DNA of 64,000 nucleotides from Chryseobacterium indologenes (lineage in GTDB: Bacteria > Bacteroidota > Bacteroidia > Flavobacteriales > Weeksellaceae), in the NCBI RefSeq assembly GCF_001295265.1, contig NZ_LJOD01000006.1, forward strand, positions 124,001 to 188,000. Direction: 5' to 3'. Made by a program: the position numbers and the translations under genes. The notes under the pieces were generated by a model that was not told the origin of the DNA, ran no database searches, and saw nothing but the letters and a program-made list of their open reading frames with translations. Shown here piece by piece: positions 17,792-27,980 of the stretch; the first letter of the stretch is position 1; each line of letters starts with the position of its first letter.

Positions 17792-17802
17792 TCAATCGAC
17801 TG

Positions 17803-19005
17803 TTATTCGTGCGAATTCAGTGCGGAGCTGATGGTTTCAGTAAACTCTGCCGGACTGACTTTTGTGAGATCTGTCAATTCACAACCGTTAAACACAGCAA
17901 AACGTCTTACAGATTCAATAAAAGGGTTCAGCCATACTTCCGTATTGATACGGGTATTTTCAATATGCAGATGGATGAGTTCAAGCCGCCTGTCTCTTCT
18001 GTGAGCTTTGCAGTCTACACGGCCGATAAAGGTATTGCCGGACAGGATAGGAAGACAGAAATATCCGTACTGTCTTTTTTCCTGTGGAGTGTAGCATTCA
18101 AGACGGAAGTCAAAATTGAAAACCTGGCTGATGCGGTCTCTGTGAATAATAGAATTGTCAAAAGGGGATAGCAGATGTATTCCTGAAGTAGGTTTTTTAA
18201 ATGTTTTTTCTAATAGGTTATTCTGTATAAAGACAGATGACATGCCTTCAATCTCTATCTTCTGAATGCTTCCTTCCTGAAGCATAGACTGTAAAACCTC
18301 ATTGATATTTTTCTTCAGTGTTTCCCCTTTCCTGAGATGGGTAATCTGCTTTAATGTGGTAAAGCCATAAGCCCGAAGATGGGTTTTTACAAGATATTCT
18401 GCCATTTCCATCGGAGAAGGCTCTGTGGTATCAACGGTTTGGGGCAGTACTCTCTCGCAGATATCATACATTTTCTGCATGCCGTTCCGTCCGCAGATCA
18501 TTAGGTCTCCCTGCATGAAAAGCCTTTCTAAAGCTAATTTTGTAGGTTTCCAGTTCCACCAGCTGCCGGGCTTTTTGGTTTCACTCTCAAAATCTCTTGC
18601 CCTTTTAGGACCTTCAGTACGGATCACATTCAAAACATGCTGCATTACCTTCGGATCTGCCTTATAATAATGAGAATCACTGCGCCTGATGCTGTACATT
18701 TTGGGTAAAACAAAACGGAAATCCCTCATAGGAAGATAGGAAGCTGCATGAAACCAGTACTCAAAAACTTTACGCTCTTCTACCAGCTCATCCAGATAAT
18801 CCGGCTGATAATCCGGAATCCTTGTCCAGAGTGTATGATGATGGGCACGTTCAACCATTGAGAGGGTATCAATCTGTACATACCCCAGATGCTCCAAAGC
18901 GTGGAGTACTGCTTTTTTTCCTTTCCCGAACGGATAAGGTTTTGTTAATCCCTGACATTCCAATGTTGCACGCTGTAATTGCTGCAGCGTTAATTCTTTT
19001 CCCAT
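17803..19005 (-). CDS. YcaQ/AlkX-type winged-helix DNA glycosylase
   Basis: The 400-residue protein matches the HTH_42 (YcaQ) family of winged-helix glycosylases that excise bulky alkylated bases and unhook interstrand crosslinks. The catalytic Q-hydrophobic-D motif is seen as VQIDTLS (Gln44, Asp46). The usual RAHHHTLWTRI and AASYLPMRDF segments follow. The C-terminal part contains LLSPFDNSIIHRDR and the basic KAHRRDRRLELIHLH strand. The stop lies 9 bases from the convergent kinase stop, with no terminator between them. Confidence 0.85.
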   Translation of the reverse strand: MGKELTLQQLQRATLECQGLTKPYPFGKGKKAVLHALEHLGYVQIDTLSMVERAHHHTLWTRIPDYQPDYLDELVEERKVFEYWFHAASYLPMRDFRFVLPKMYSIRRSDSHYYKADPKVMQHVLNVIRTEGPKRARDFESETKKPGSWWNWKPTKLALERLFMQGDLMICGRNGMQKMYDICERVLPQTVDTTEPSPMEMAEYLVKTHLRAYGFTTLKQITHLRKGETLKKNINEVLQSMLQEGSIQKIEIEGMSSVFIQNNLLEKTFKKPTSGIHLLSPFDNSIIHRDRISQVFNFDFRLECYTPQEKRQYGYFCLPILSGNTFIGRVDCKAHRRDRRLELIHLHIENTRINTEVWLNPFIESVRRFAVFNGCELTDLTKVSPAEFTETISSALNSHE

Positions 19006-19388
19006 ATTTAAAGCAATATACTGATATTTTCTGGTATCAATTGTAAGGGAAGAATGAAATTATTTTTTACCATAGTCATTTATTTTCATGTTAAATTTCT
19101 GTATAGATGTGAGCCTGGTTTTCCAAAGATTTATGCGACGTTGTTTACGTTAAAACCTTATCAGCTTCGATATTGTTCTTGTCCTAGTTATTATTTTAGG
19201 CGTGAAATAAGACCATCAACAGAACGGGAATAGGTGCTTTTCTTTTTGTGCTGAGAGAAAAATCTGTTTCCTACGATCGCGGAATTGGGACCGTTGACGA
19301 TATTCTTGACTATTTCTTATAAAGTTGACCGTACTGAAATGGAATAGGTGGATTTTATTTAAATAATTTGTAATTTTAAACATTTACA
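19006..19388. other. Intergenic stretch before the tRNA gene
   Basis: No gene is recognised. GGAATAGGTG occurs twice (near 19229 and 19341), without clear meaning. The last 40 bases are A+T-rich and probably hold the tRNA promoter. Confidence 0.5.
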
Positions 19389-19460
19389 GGTCCCATAGTT
19401 CAATGGATAGAATAGAAGTTTCCTAAACTTTAGATCCAGGTTCGATCCCTGGTGGGACTA
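19389..19460 (+). tRNA. tRNA-Arg (anticodon CCT)
   Basis: The 72-base cloverleaf has a GGTCCCA/TGGGACT acceptor stem (closing G-T pair), a D arm GTTC/GAAT, and an anticodon stem GAAGT/ACTTT with loop TTCCTAA, giving anticodon CCT at 19422-19424. The T arm is CCAGG-TTCGATC-CCTGG and the discriminator is A. No CCA is encoded. It reads AGG codons. Confidence 0.93.
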
Positions 19461-19536
19461 CAATAAAAGTATGTTGGAAGTTATTTTCAACTGTAAGGAG
19501 CTCCGAAAAGCTCAAGTATTCTCTGTATAGAAATAT

Positions 19537-19562
19537 AAAAACCGGATGCCTGGCATCCGGTT
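19537..19562 (-). terminator. Terminator of the secreted hydrolase gene
   Basis: A perfect stem AACCGGATGCC/GGCATCCGGTT is followed, on the minus strand, by TTTTATA, 24 bases past the stop. Confidence 0.85.
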
Positions 19563-19586
19563 GCTTAGTTTTATGATAGTCTGGTT

Positions 19587-22500
19587 TTAGTTTCTGGAAA
19601 TACTCAGGTTAATGATCTGGTAATTTCCATTCTGCATATCAACCTGTACTTTATAAATACCGGTTGCGAGCTCAGAGACACTGGTTGTGCCGCCAGTGCT
19701 TGTGATCTTGAAGCGTTTTCTGATCTGTGAATTCATGTCGTAAATCGTAACATCCGTCTGGTTATTTATGAATTCAGGGCGGTTGTTGCTGTCAAGAAGA
19801 TACAACTGAATCTGATGGTCGGCTGGATTCGGGGTAATTCCGAAGCCTCCTCCGTTGTTGTATTTTATGGTGACAGGCAGCTCTTTAAAGGCTGAGCAGC
19901 CACACGTGTTACAGGCTCTTACCTTCACTGTTCCATTGGTTGCATTATTACTTTTTACCTTAATTAAATTCTGGTTAGCAGTACTGGCTAACAATTCCCA
20001 GTTCGCAGGAGTTGTGGAGAAACTCTGAACCGTCTGGAAGTTGCCGGGTAATTGCCATTCATAGTGAGTAGCATTCTGTACAGGGTCTACTTCATATGTT
20101 AATATGGTAGATATAGGAGGATTGCCATTTGGCATTGGGAAAACAGTGATGGTTGATGGTCCGTAGATATCCGCAGGCTGAGCAGGTCCTCCTACCATTA
20201 CTGCTGTTATAGAGCTTCTTTTACCACAGGTACCTCCTGAATTGACGATAACTGTTATTATGCTTACTCCGTGATATGTTGAGTTTGGATTTACTTTCAC
20301 CGTGATGGTGGATGTTCCCTGTCCGGAAACCATCTGAAGGCCGTTTCCTACCATCCAGGTAATAGTCACACCAGGAACATTGATGGCGGGAATGCTGTAG
20401 GTTTGGTTCACTCCGGAACATACTCTGCTGGCGCCGGCTATGATCATATCTCCGCAAAATGCCGAGCAGTCTGTACTGCTGTAATTGGTACTGTTACTCA
20501 GCAGCTGTGATAGCTCATTTCCCAGGAAACCTCCGGTTTTATCACTAAAACTGATATGTTTGAAATTATTGTTTGATTCTGCAATAAATTCATGGAAGGG
20601 AGAGGTGAGTCCGCTGCCTTGCAGGTTACTGCTGGCGTATGATCTCTTATAATCCTGCAGCGTTAAACTGGCATTCGTTCTTTTAATGGCCAAAGCACTT
20701 GGTACCGGTATAAAATTAAAGACAGGATTTATGATATAATCAGAATCTATATCTGCCTTATAATAACCTCCCGCAAGATTTTCAGTAGGAAGTATCGTAT
20801 TGCCGATATAACCTCTTTTATTGGTTACATCATAGGTGATTGTCCAATTGATCCCCAGCCAATTTACTCTGAATTTTTTATCGTATTTAAGGATACCCCG
20901 GTAAACTTCCCTGTCGCTATTAGTGGTCTCAGGGATCGTTTTGATCTGGAAATCAGCACGCACCTGAGAAGGAAGAGGAATGGTTGAGAATAATACAAGA
21001 CCAAGGTTATTGGTGGTTGCTCCCCAGAACGTCATGGAAAGGTTAATTAAAGTACTGTTAAGTTCGTTTAATGAAGCTGTTTCTTCCTGAAAACGGAAAA
21101 GGTTGTCCCCCGCACTAAAGCCCTGGTTCATACCGCACATATTTCCATTGCTGATCGCTACATTACGGCTTTGTGAAGGGTATCCGAGGGCGTCAAATTC
21201 ATTTTGCCAGTTCTGATGATAAGAAGTGTTGAGCTGCCAGTTGGGCGCGATATAATTTTTAGTCATTTGCAGGGCAGCAGGGCAGTCTACAATCGTTAAC
21301 ACATCGCTGCCTCCAAAGTCGGTAATGAAATTCTGGTTGAACAGTCCTATAATATCAAGAATAAATGGAACCACATGATCTCCCAATGCATGCAGGAACG
21401 GGTTGGAAGAGTATAGCTCGTTGGCATGGCGCAGCATATACTGGGCACCTACAGGAATATTGGCGCCATTAAGCGGCGAATCGTGGGCAATGAATAAACT
21501 TACCTGATGATTGTAGTTTTCCTGTTCCAGTTTTACCAATGCATATTTGCTGACCAATCCGCCCATGCTTTGTCCCAGAAGCACATTAGGTGCGGTGCTG
21601 CCATTGGCTGCTTTCTGATTGTTTACATATTTTATAATCTTTTTCAGGGTTTCGGCATTCTGTCTGATATCGCCTATGCCATTGCGCCAGTCAACATAGA
21701 TAATATCGTATTTCTGGTTGTTTAGTAAAATATTCTTCAGCTCGGGAGAAGCATTTAGACTTGTTTTAAAATTAGAAAGAGAAAGATCTCCGCCTACTTT
21801 TTCAGGAGTCAGGGCACTGCTTAAATCAAATCCTTCAGCAACAATAAGCGGGCGTGTAATACGTTTGTCATTGTCGTTGATGTAATCTATGCGTAGGGTT
21901 GCACTATGTTTTCCATTGTTGATTTTAATATTGTTCAGATCCCCGAACAGACCTCCGATCTCGCCGATAATTTCTATAGGAAATTTAATTCGTTTGATCT
22001 TTCCGGAGGTTAAGTTTACCGAAAAAGACCAGCTGTATTTACCTTCTGTAGCATAATTAAGTGTTATGGGCTCATCTAACCTTAAGATCTGCTGTGGATG
22101 ACCTCCTCCGAAATCAGCAGAAATAGACTGTATTTCTTCTGATGCATTTCCCAGCAAAAGCTCTTTAGGCAGAACAACATTGAATTTTAAAGAATTCATC
22201 CGGTTGATGGGTGCAGTAAGAACAAATATTTCATCTTCCTGATAAGGATTCTGCCATACGCCGTTGCTGTAAACATCTTTAAACTGCTGGTTTTCTATTG
22301 TTATTTTGTTTTCATTATAAGCGTTCATTGCAAACTTGGAGAATTTTGCATAAAGCCCCGAAAGAACAAGTGTAGGAGCTGTACTTTCCTCATTGTTGTA
22401 TTCTTTCCTGTAGCTTACCCATCTGGCAGCCATTTCCTGCATGGTAGGGAGGTTTCTTAGTCCGTTTTCGTGAATAACTCCTGAAAAAGAGTTCTTTATA

Positions 22501-22734
22501 CACGCTTCCATAAATGTGAATGTCTATTTCCTGTATTTTTTCACTGTTATATTGTTCTATATCAGTTAGTCCCCAGGCGTAATCGAGCAAAATACCATGG
22601 GGTATCTTCTCCCGTTCAAGTTTCATAAACGGTTCTGCCATTTTCTGGCTGAATCCCTCCATGTTTTCTTCTGTTTGTGCATGCATACCCAGTGTAAAAA
22701 AGCTGAGTAATAATAAAAGTAGTTTTTGTTTCAT
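19587..22734 (-). CDS. Secreted alpha/beta-hydrolase-like protein with T9SS sorting domain, interrupted by one frameshift
   Basis: Two overlapping frames make one protein of about 1048 residues. The 5' frame (from 22734) gives a signal peptide (MKQKLLLLLLSFFTLGMHAQ) and the family-like HGILLDYAWGL. The 3' frame (open from 22511) gives the rest. The frames join smoothly if one T is removed from the T5 run at 22484-22488 on the minus strand, restoring YKELFSGVIHENG. The middle holds a lipase-like nucleophile elbow GQSMGGLVSKYAL with FIAHDSPLNGANIP downstream. PKD/Ig-like repeats (YSIPAINVPG, YEWQLPGNF) follow, then a C-terminal T9SS domain (ITPNPADHQ, LATGIYKVQV). It is probably exported and acts on lipids or esters. 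The frameshift is real decay or a read error. Confidence 0.82.
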
Positions 22735-23337
22735 AAAATATTGGGTTTAGTTGGTTGTTCTATGCTGATATTGGTATAGGATGAATAACCGCAATACCGA
22801 TATGTATTCTGGGAAAAAATGGCAGCAAGTTTAATAGCAGGCCTTTTGAAAGGACTGGAAAAAGGTTAAAGAAACGGAATTACAAGGGCAATAAGCCCCG
22901 TTTCAGAAGTTCTTTACTGGTGGTCTTTAAGCAGGAAGGCTTAATTCACGATACAGTAAATGAACCTGTTCAACATAATGAAGTCTCATCATTCTTAAGT
23001 GAACATGAAGGGCACTAAAAAAAACAAAGCGGTAACTTTTATCCAATATATAATAATTTTTAATACAAAACAAATCTAATTAACGTGAAATATTTAATAT
23101 AATTCAATTATTAATGAATTTTATTCTGTTTTTTTGTTGAAAAGAAGGATGAACAGGGCGCAGGACAATGTTTTATCTATTTAAAAATTTGGTTTAAAAT
23201 ATAATTTTAAATAGACTATTTTTAGTTAAAAAATAATATTTTATTAATAAATTATGTAAAATATCCTTTTAAAACATATGGTCTATCTGATTATTTTTTC
23301 TGGTTCAGATATGCTTAGTCCTGACAAATAAAAAAGA

Positions 23338-23358
23338 ATCCGCTCTTTAGAAGCGGAT
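23338..23358 (-). terminator. Orphan hairpin with minus-strand T tract
   Basis: An ATCCGCT/AGCGGAT stem with a 7-nt loop; on the minus strand it is followed by CTTTTT. No gene ends here. Confidence 0.4.
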
Positions 23359-23403
23359 CCAATAGATAATACATCTCATTTTTTTAATTAGACAACAATA
23401 AAA

Positions 23404-23436
23404 AAGCACAGCCGACAATGCTGTGCTTAAATTTTT
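23404..23436. terminator. Orphan bidirectional terminator
   Basis: A perfect stem AAGCACAGC/GCTGTGCTT (loop CGACAAT) with A and T tracts on both sides. No adjacent intact gene explains it. Confidence 0.6.
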
Positions 23437-23779
23437 ATTTCAAATTTAATTGCAATTTCAAAGCTGAAAAAGACAAAAAATGTTTTCACTTCAGTTGTAT
23501 TACATAGTAAATGTAGTGATATTTTTAATACGATATATAAATTAAATGTTAAAATTTACGGTATTTTCATTAGTGACTCCTGAATCCTGAATGAAATCTG
23601 GAAATTTTACTATCTTTAAATCATCAAACTCGATTTGTAAATATTATCCACATTTCAGATGTACACTGTACCTGAAAACATAAGGTTCAGATTCCCTGAG
23701 CCTGTTATTTCTTATTTTTTTAACAGAAGTATCATAAAGAAAAAAATACTTTCTGTCATTTTAAATTAAACGAATCATT

Positions 23780-24415
23780 ATGAAATCCAATACAATTGCC
23801 GTTATTGGCGGAACCGGAAAATCAGGGCGATTTCTGGTGCAAAAACTTATTAAAGAGGGATATCCGGTGAAATTGTTACTGAGAAATCCTGATTTTTTTA
23901 CTTTAGCCCATCCTCTGATCGAAACGATACAAGGTGACGCAAGAGATTTTAATTCCATTAACAGGCTGGTTAAAGGCTGCCGTGCAGTTATCAGCACACT
24001 GGGACAACCCAAAGGGGAGCGTTCCATATTCAGTGATGCTGCACACAATATTATCGGAGCGATGAATCTTAATCAGGTAAAAAGATACATTGCAACAACG
24101 GGTTTGAGCGTAAATACACCTTTCGACGTGAAGAGTGAAAGAGTTAGTATGGCTACTGACTGGATGTATCAGAATTATACAGAAACTACTCAGGACAAAC
24201 AAAAAGAATATGAACTTCTTTCGGAAAGCAATCTGGACTGGACTTTGGTAAGGCTGCCATTAATAAGGCTTACCGAACAACATTTTAAGACAGAAACAAA
24301 CCTTGAGGACTGTAAAGGAGAGGGAATAGGTGCAGCAGATCTGGCAGAGTTTCTGGTCTCTCAGATTGAAGAAAAGGATTTTATAAAGCAAAGTCCGTTT
24401 TTGTATAATCTTTAA
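23780..24415 (+). CDS. NAD(P)-binding atypical SDR/NmrA-like protein
   Basis: The 211-residue protein starts with a dinucleotide-binding strand-turn-helix (IAVIGGTGKSGRFLVQKL). It continues as an atypical short-chain dehydrogenase of the biliverdin reductase B/NmrA type: VKLLLRNP, IQGDARD, AVISTLGQ, RYIATTGLSV, DWTLVRLPLI and the C-terminal GIGAADLAEFLV. The catalytic YxxxK motif is absent, as usual in this group, so it may be a redox sensor or a flavin/quinone reductase. It is a single gene with its own terminator, convergent with uvrA. Confidence 0.87.
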   Translation: MKSNTIAVIGGTGKSGRFLVQKLIKEGYPVKLLLRNPDFFTLAHPLIETIQGDARDFNSINRLVKGCRAVISTLGQPKGERSIFSDAAHNIIGAMNLNQVKRYIATTGLSVNTPFDVKSERVSMATDWMYQNYTETTQDKQKEYELLSESNLDWTLVRLPLIRLTEQHFKTETNLEDCKGEGIGAADLAEFLVSQIEEKDFIKQSPFLYNL

Positions 24416-24430
24416 GATCGTTTCAATAAA

Positions 24431-24463
24431 AAACAGAGAATCATTTTTTTTGATTCTCTGTTT
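24431..24463. terminator. Bidirectional terminator between the SDR-like gene and uvrA
   Basis: A perfect 13-bp stem AAACAGAGAATCA/TGATTCTCTGTTT with a T7 loop lies between two convergent stops. Confidence 0.9.
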
Positions 24464-24467
24464 ATAT

Positions 24468-27260
24468 TTAGCTTTCAAGTTTTTCCCTGATATATTTAGC
24501 TGTGTGGGATTTTTTATTCTTCGCCAATTCTTCCGGAGTTCCTGAAAAAACAACTTCTCCACCGTGCTTTCCTGCTTCCGGGCCAATGTCAATAATATGG
24601 TCTGCGCATTTGATAATATCCGGCTGGTGTTCAATAACAATTACCGAATGTCCCAGATCAATCAGAGCCTGCAGAGATTTAAGCAGCTTTTGAATATCAT
24701 GGAAATGCAGTCCGGTAGAAGGTTCATCAAAGATAAACAGGGTCTTATCAGTGGTTACTCCTTTTACAAGGAATGAAGCCAGTTTTACACGTTGTGCTTC
24801 ACCACCTGAAAGGGTAGATGAGCTTTGACCAAGCTGAAGGTAACCTAGCCCTACATCCTGCAGCGGCCTTAATTTGGTAACGATCTTTTCTTCATTGTTA
24901 TCTTTAAAGAACTCCAATGCCTCATTTACGGTCATATGAAGAATATCGGAAATGTTTTTTTCATCGAATTTTACTTCGAGGATTTCACTTTTAAATCTTG
25001 TCCCTTTACATACTTCACATTCCAGTTCAATATCAGCCATAAACTGCATGGATACATTGATCACACCTTCTCCTTTACATTCGTCGCATCGTCCGCCATC
25101 TACATTGAAAGAGAAATGTTTTGGCTTATAACCCATCATTTTAGCAACTTTCTGCTTAGCGAAAAGATCTCTTATGTCGTCATAGGCTTTAAGGTAGGTT
25201 ACAGGATTGGAACGCGAAGATTTTCCGATCGGGTTCTGATCAATCAGTTCAATATTTTTGATCAGTCTTTTAGGGAATTCTACAGAATCGTAATCTCCTT
25301 TTTTACCCCCCATTCCAAGCTGAATCTGGATGTCATTGGTTAAGATTTCCTTCATCAGGGTGGATTTTCCGCTTCCGGAAACCCCCGAAATAACGACAAG
25401 GCTTTCCAGAGGAACGTCTACATCTATATTTTTAAGGTTATTCTGTCTTGCTCCTTTAATGTGAATCCATTCTTTGGCCTTTCTTCTTTTTTCAGGGACT
25501 TCAATTTCCAGTCTTCCGGTAAGGTATTTTGATGTAAGGGTATCAGCATTTTTAAGATCTGTATAATCTCCGGCAAACACCAGCTCACCACCAAGATAGC
25601 CTGCCTCCGGGCCAATGTCAATGATATAATCGGCTTCCCTCATAACGTCTTCGTCGTGTTCCACTACAATCACTGTGTTTCCTAAGTCTCTGAGGTTTTT
25701 TAAAACACCGATGAGGTTTTCTGTATCCCTTGAATGAAGCCCGATAGAAGGTTCATCCAGAATATAGATTGATCCTACCAATGAGCTCCCCAGACTGGTT
25801 GCCAGATTAATTCTCTGACTTTCACCACCTGATAACGTATTGGAAGTTCTGTTGAGAGTTAAATAGCCCAGGCCAACTTTTAATAGAAACTCAATACGTG
25901 TAGTGATTTCGTACATCAGTCTTTTTGCTATTTCCTGGTCATGTTCAGAAAGTTTAAGGTCCTGTATTAGCGGAAATAATTCATCCAATGGAAGTTCAAT
26001 CATCGATTGAATATTGTGTCCGTCAATTTTTACCCAGCTTGTTTCCTCACGAAGTCTCAGCCCCTCACAGGTTGGACATAGGGTTTTTCCTCTGTATCGG
26101 GAAAGCATAACGCGGTATTGTATCTTGTACAGGTTTTCCTCCAGCATTTTAAAAAAGTTGTTGATGGAGGGGAAGCTGCTTTTCCCGTCACCTTTCCAGA
26201 GAAAATTCTTCTGTTCTTTGGTTAACTGATGATAAGGTTTATGGATAGGGAAGTCACCTGCTTTTTTGATAAATTCTTTTTTCCATTCGCTCATCGTTTC
26301 GCCTTTCCAGGAAACAACGGCATCTTCATAAACGGATAGGGTCTTATTCGGAACAACAAGATCTTCATCAATCCCGATTACTTTTCCATATCCTTCACAG
26401 GCAGGGCAGGCCCCGTAAGGATTGTTAAAACTGAAAAAATGAACATTCGGTTCTAAAAATTCTATTCCGTCCAGCTCGAATTTGTTGGAAAATTCTTTGA
26501 CTTTTCCGGTATCTGTGTTTTTCAGTGAACAGTAGCCCCGTCCTTCATAAAATGCCATCTGAATAGAATCGGCAAGACGCTGAAGGAAACTTTCATCTTC
26601 TTCGTAAGAAAAACGGTCGATCACCAGATTGATAACCATTCCTTTTTCAGGAAGAAATCCAAAACTTTCAAGGTCTTCAATTCCGGCCAGATTTCCACTG
26701 ATTTCCAGTCGGGTAAATCCTGCCAGTTTTAATACATTCAGAGTTTCCCTGAAGTTGTCTGTGTCATATTCCAAAGGAGCGGTCAGTAAGAATGAAGTAT
26801 CTTTTTTGGAGGCTTTGATAAAGTCTACCACATCAGATACCGTATCTTTCTTCACTTCTTCACCTGAAACGGGAGAAAAGGTTTTCCCGATCCTCGCGAA
26901 TAAAAGTTTCATATAATCATAGATCTCGGTAGACGTACCTACAGTAGACCTTGGGTTGGAAGAAATAACCTTCTGCTGGATGGCAATAGAAGGAGCAAGC
27001 CCTTTGATGTCATCTACCTTTGGCTTTTCTAATTTCCCAAGGAACTGACGGGCATAGGAGCTTAAACTTTCAACGTACCTTCTCTGTCCTTCGGCATAGA
27101 TGGTGTCGAAAGCCAGTGAGGATTTCCCGCTTCCTGAAACGCCCGTGATTACAATCAGTTTATTTTTAGGAATCAGTACGTCAATGTGTTTCAGATTGTT
27201 AAGATGGGCATTCTTAACGAAAATCTGCTTTTTTATATCTATTTCTGTTGTTTTAGCCAT
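24468..27260 (-). CDS. uvrA: Excinuclease ABC subunit A
   Basis: The 930-residue protein is a full-length UvrA, the damage-sensing ATPase dimer that loads UvrB in nucleotide excision repair. It has two ABC modules. The Walker A motifs are GVSGSGKS (40-47) and a second copy near 625-633. The signatures are LSGGESQRI and [12 protein letters not shown], and the Walker B motifs are [10 protein letters not shown] and [10 protein letters not shown]. Zinc-binding CxxC pairs are present as [16 protein letters not shown] and [14 protein letters not shown]. The [14 protein letters not shown] segment is invariant in UvrA. It is transcribed alone. A possible -7 element lies ~115 bases upstream. Confidence 0.98.
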   Translation of the reverse strand: MAKTTEIDIKKQIFVKNAHLNNLKHIDVLIPKNKLIVITGVSGSGKSSLAFDTIYAEGQRRYVESLSSYARQFLGKLEKPKVDDIKGLAPSIAIQQKVISSNPRSTVGTSTEIYDYMKLLFARIGKTFSPVSGEEVKKDTVSDVVDFIKASKKDTSFLLTAPLEYDTDNFRETLNVLKLAGFTRLEISGNLAGIEDLESFGFLPEKGMVINLVIDRFSYEEDESFLQRLADSIQMAFYEGRGYCSLKNTDTGKVKEFSNKFELDGIEFLEPNVHFFSFNNPYGACPACEGYGKVIGIDEDLVVPNKTLSVYEDAVVSWKGETMSEWKKEFIKKAGDFPIHKPYHQLTKEQKNFLWKGDGKSSFPSINNFFKMLEENLYKIQYRVMLSRYRGKTLCPTCEGLRLREETSWVKIDGHNIQSMIELPLDELFPLIQDLKLSEHDQEIAKRLMYEITTRIEFLLKVGLGYLTLNRTSNTLSGGESQRINLATSLGSSLVGSIYILDEPSIGLHSRDTENLIGVLKNLRDLGNTVIVVEHDEDVMREADYIIDIGPEAGYLGGELVFAGDYTDLKNADTLTSKYLTGRLEIEVPEKRRKAKEWIHIKGARQNNLKNIDVDVPLESLVVISGVSGSGKSTLMKEILTNDIQIQLGMGGKKGDYDSVEFPKRLIKNIELIDQNPIGKSSRSNPVTYLKAYDDIRDLFAKQKVAKMMGYKPKHFSFNVDGGRCDECKGEGVINVSMQFMADIELECEVCKGTRFKSEILEVKFDEKNISDILHMTVNEALEFFKDNNEEKIVTKLRPLQDVGLGYLQLGQSSSTLSGGEAQRVKLASFLVKGVTTDKTLFIFDEPSTGLHFHDIQKLLKSLQALIDLGHSVIVIEHQPDIIKCADHIIDIGPEAGKHGGEVVFSGTPEELAKNKKSHTAKYIREKLES

Positions 27261-27374
27261 ATTTTTCTTCCTTAAATTTTCTGTAATCCTACTTTGATTT
27301 TTATATTCTTTATTTAGAAATGCCTATAAAAAACAGGGAAAGAAAGATTATTTTCATCGTAAAATTAAGACCCA

Positions 27375-27382
27375 CAAAATTA
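27375..27382 (-). promoter_or_regulatory. Possible -7 promoter element of uvrA
   Basis: TAATTTTG on the minus strand matches TAnnTTTG, ~115 bases before the uvrA start. The -33 element is unclear. Confidence 0.35.
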
Positions 27383-27890
27383 CGAATTTTTGGTGAAAAT
27401 AATAGGCTAAAATAGGTCCTTCAACAGAATTAAATCAGGTTGAATTTTTACCTTCTGTAAAGATTATCAAGAAAGAGCTTTGAAATAAGTATTTAACAGT
27501 CATAAGATTATATGGTTGTCATATTATTATTCTGCTTTCAGTCTTCTTTACAATTTTAACTATATTTTTCCCAGGTCGCTATTGTTTTTTATTTTAAAAT
27601 TATTTAAAATTGCATTCATAAATATGTAATATAGAAATGAGAAAATTTTTCAGAGATCTAGTTACACATTTAATGAGAAAAAGATAATTACTCCCTCACA
27701 CAAGCTGTCTCTATGAGATAGCTTTTTTATTTCTGCCTTCAATATATGCTGAAATAATAATCCATTGCTTTATACAATCAATAGACTTGATTCTATTCTT
27801 TATTCTCTCTTAAAATCAGAAATTTCAAAATAAAGCTTTGTATAAAAAATATAATATTACGGTCAGAAATAATTTTAGATTACAGTTTTT
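27383..27890. other. Intergenic region between uvrA and the TonB receptor gene
   Basis: No protein gene is seen. The stretch is A+T-rich and contains one orphan terminator (27702-27728), which hints at a small untranslated transcript ending there. Confidence 0.4.
27702..27728 (+). terminator. Orphan terminator hairpin
   Basis: AAGCTGTCTC/GAGATAGCTT (one G-T pair, loop TAT) followed by T6. No gene on the plus strand ends within 3 kb upstream. Confidence 0.6.
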
Positions 27891-27904
27891 ATGATAACTA
27901 TCAT
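27891..27904. promoter_or_regulatory. Palindrome overlapping the -33 element of the TonB receptor promoter
   Basis: ATGATAACTATCAT is a 6-2-6 palindrome that ends on the first T of the -33 TTTG. It is a good candidate operator, for example for a metal-responsive repressor. Confidence 0.5.
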
Positions 27905-27935
27905 TTGGCTGTGTTAACGAACTCCCTTACTTTTG
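27904..27935 (+). promoter_or_regulatory. Promoter of the TonB receptor gene
   Basis: TTTG (27904-27907), a 20-base spacer and TACTTTTG (27928-27935) match the Bacteroidetes consensus at both ends. The start codon is 45 bases downstream. Confidence 0.75.
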
Positions 27936-27980
27936 AAGCCGTTATAAAGAAACTGACTTCAAGGATAAAAACGGATAGTT

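Larger units (their letters stand above)
22735..23779. other. One-kilobase gap without an intact gene
   Basis: Both strands were read. Only very short frames exist, the best being a 21-codon minus-strand frame at 22927-22992 that continues in another frame to 22880. The stretch 23040-23300 is extremely A+T-rich. Two hairpins lie near 23338-23436, suggesting that a transcript ends here. Confidence 0.5.

Noticed and set aside
19389..19460. Attachment site for an integrated element at the tRNA-Arg gene
   Set aside because: No integrase gene and no second copy of the tRNA 3' end were found nearby.
22829..22879. 16-codon plus-strand frame MAASLIAGLLKGLEKG, resembling a small amphipathic peptide
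   Set aside because: Chance frames of this length are common, there is no promoter match, and no conservation can be tested here.
22880..22992. Minus-strand small protein split by a frame change
   Set aside because: Reads plausibly over 37 codons but needs one frameshift and has no recognised family. Kept only as part of the gene-desert finding.
24564..27297. Several plus-strand frames of 60-135 codons opposite uvrA
   Set aside because: They are antisense shadows of a strongly conserved gene.
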